From: VRUE01 sp963705635
Lineage (GTDB): Bacteria > Actinomycetota > Thermoleophilia > Solirubrobacterales > 70-9
Length of the DNA: 64,000 bases
Direction: 5' to 3'
Assembly: GCA_963705635.1 (NCBI GenBank)
Contig: CAVPKH010000004.1
Coordinates: 62,001-126,000, forward strand
Positions 62,611 to 64,000 of this stretch are shown piece by piece (positions within the stretch are counted from its first letter, which is position 1; every line of letters starts with the position of its first letter). The translations under genes and the position numbers were made by a program. Below the pieces are notes generated by a model, which saw only the letters and a list, made by a program, of their open reading frames with translations, was not told the DNA's origin and did no database searches.

Positions 62611-64000
62611 ATGGCTGAATATTTTGGAAAGATCAAGAACTCCAAAATATTGATCAGATGCGGAATCCTCAGCGTCTCGCTGCTCGCCTGCTTCACCTTC
62701 CTCATCCCCGCCCAGCCGGCCCTCGCGACCTTTCACCTCGTCTCGGTCAGCGAGATCTTCCCGGGGTCCGCGGCCCAGCCCGAGGCCAGCTATCTCGAGC
62801 TGCAGATGTACGAGGGGGACCAGAACTTCGTCGGCGGTCACCCGGTCACCCTCTACGACTCGACCGGCGCTCTAATCGACACCTTCGTCTTTGCATCGAG
62901 CCTCCCCGGCAACGGCAGCAACCAGCAGACGATGCTGGTGGGCGATGACGGGGTTCAGGCCGCCTTCGGAGTCACGCCCGATCTCGTCGACGCCGGCTTC
63001 AACCTGTCCGCCTCGGGGGGCGCCGCCTGCTGGGACACGCTCGACTGCGTGTCGTGGGGGGACTTCGCGCCGGGTCGACCTCACCCTCCAGCGGCGTCCC
63101 CGTCGATCCAGCCGGCATCCCCGATGGATCGGCGATCTCGCGAAGGATCGCCGGCGGCCCCTGCGGGAACCTCCTCGACGCGGCCGACGACACCAACGAC
63201 AGCGACGGTGACTTCGCCAACGCGGCGCCGAGCCCGCACAGCTACGCCACCGTGCCCCCGCCGATGACCTGCGTGCCGCCCGCCCCGACGCCGACCATGG
63301 TCATCGACACCAGGCCGGCGAGCGCCACCACCTCGACCAAAGCGACCTTCGCCTTTCACTCCAACCCCGTCGGGGCAGACCTCGAATGCAGGCTGGATCG
63401 GACCGCGTTCGTCGCCTGCGATTCCGGCACGGCCACCTACGACGGACCGCTCCCCGAGGGGATTCACAACTTCCGCGTTCGAGCCTCCAACGCCAACGGG
63501 ATCGGCGCCCCCTCGACCTACAGCTGGGTCGTTGACCTGACGCCCCCGACGGCCAGCATCTCCGGCCACCCGCTCGATCCCAGCCCCGGCAAATCGGCGT
63601 CGTTCCGGTACAGCTCCAGCGAGGGCGCCTCGAAATTCGAATGCAGGCTGACCCCAACGGAAGCCGCCTTCGCTCCCTGCGACACCCAGCCCAAGACCTA
63701 CGCGAGCCTGGCCGACGGCGACTATCAATTCAAGGTGCGCGCGATCGACGCAGCCGGCAACGTCCAGCCGGCGCCGACCGCCTTCCAGTGGACGGTTGAC
63801 AACTCCCTCGTCGACACCACCCCGCCCGAGACGGCGATCGTCTCGCGGCCACCGGACCCCAGCCCCAGCCCGATCGCCACCTTCACCTACAGCTCCAACG
63901 AGCCGGGCTCGAGCTTCCAGTGCAAGCTGGACGGGGCGGAACTTCAGCAGCTGCCCGGCCGACCGGCATCTCCTATTCCGGCCTGGCCAACGGCCCCCAC
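62611..64000 (+). CDS. Large secreted protein with repeated Ig-like domains (3' end outside window; frameshifted)
   Basis: Begins MAEYFGKIKNSKILIRCGIL with a signal peptide (SLLACFTFLIPAQPALA). Residues ~35-190 resemble a lamin-tail/LTD-like domain (VSVSEIFPGSAAQPEASYLE, LYDSTGALIDTF). From about 63290 in another frame come tandem repeats of ~90 residues: FHSNPVGADLECRLD, VACDSGTATYDGPLPEGIHN, FRVRASNANGIG; then FRYSSSEGASKFECRL and FTYSSNEPGSSFQCKLDG. Each has two Cys and a FKVRA-D-AGN strand, like bacterial Ig-like surface repeats. Breaks near 63075 and 63945. Runs past the window edge. The AT-rich start carries an inverted repeat. Confidence 0.72.
62618..62651 (+). promoter_or_regulatory. 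AT-rich inverted repeat at the start of the surface-protein gene
   Basis: A perfect 11-bp inverted repeat, AATATTTTGGA (62618-62628) and TCCAAAATATT (62641-62651), lies seven bases inside the coding region. It is far more AT-rich than the surrounding DNA. It could be an operator or an mRNA hairpin near the start codon. Confidence 0.45.

Noticed and set aside
1..64000. CRISPR arrays, tRNA or rRNA genes, prophage or defence islands
   Set aside because: No regularly spaced direct repeats, cloverleaf-like sequences, rRNA segments, phage structural genes or known defence domains were seen on reading both strands.

Overview
The window is high-GC chromosomal DNA. It most resembles an actinobacterium of the class Thermoleophilia (Solirubrobacterales-like). 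The reasons are: the gene order truB-ribF-rpsO-pnp-M16 peptidase-dapB-dapA-rnj and ftsK-rodZ-cinA-recA-miaB-miaA-dapF; an LL-diaminopimelate aminotransferase; a MurT/GatD pair; an RsiG-like protein with a single c-di-GMP motif; and collagen-like surface proteins whose N-terminus (SFANVVSCIALFVALGGASY-type) I associate with this group. Taxonomy is an inference from gene content, not a database result. I see no phage, plasmid, CRISPR array, tRNA or rRNA.

Layout. 1-10.6 kb is a dense plus-strand housekeeping run: pseudouridine synthase, FAD synthesis, S15, peroxiredoxin, PNPase, peptidase, two lysine/DAP genes and RNase J. 10.6-13.2 kb holds a minus-strand two-component system with its terminator. 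13.2-24.2 kb carries cell division and DNA repair (ftsK, rodZ-like, cinA, thpR, recA), tRNA modification (miaB, miaA) and DAP synthesis (dapF, dapL-like). 24.2-32.3 kb has a hydrolase, an epimerase, hflX, dut and a minus-strand lipid II amidation operon (lipid kinase - MurT - methyltransferase - GatD). 32.3-41.7 kb is a mix of thiol redox genes (peroxiredoxin, VKOR-DsbA), lipid enzymes and membrane proteins. 41.8-45 kb is accessory: three tandem paralogous secreted proteins, palindromic elements and a decayed IS481-type transposase. 45-55 kb has membrane, repair (dinB), wax-ester, protease and NAD genes. 55-62.5 kb is minus-strand: an FAD oxidase, MerR, FHA and RsiG-like regulators, pgsA, proS and ispG. 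A large surface protein runs off the right end.

Two things stand out beyond single genes. First, the window is seeded with several families of long palindromic elements. Family A has 3 copies, all directly after stop codons, all in the same orientation relative to the upstream gene, with co-varying stem ends. Family B has 2 full copies plus a core inside a kinase gene. Families C and D have 2 and 3 copies. Two further palindromes are single copies. They behave like structured 3'-end RNA elements and in several places have supplied stop codons or C-terminal codons. Second, about half the genes, including essential ones (recA, ftsK, proS, nadE, dapF), are broken by 1-2 nt indels. Where I can infer the intended reading these are mostly single-base insertions, so I treat them as consensus errors and annotate the full gene span.

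Biologically notable points are a DapF in which both catalytic cysteines are serine next to a DapL-type aminotransferase, the RsiG-like protein, the methyltransferase embedded in the murT-gatD operon, and the secreted paralog cluster with its own conserved promoter-like motif.
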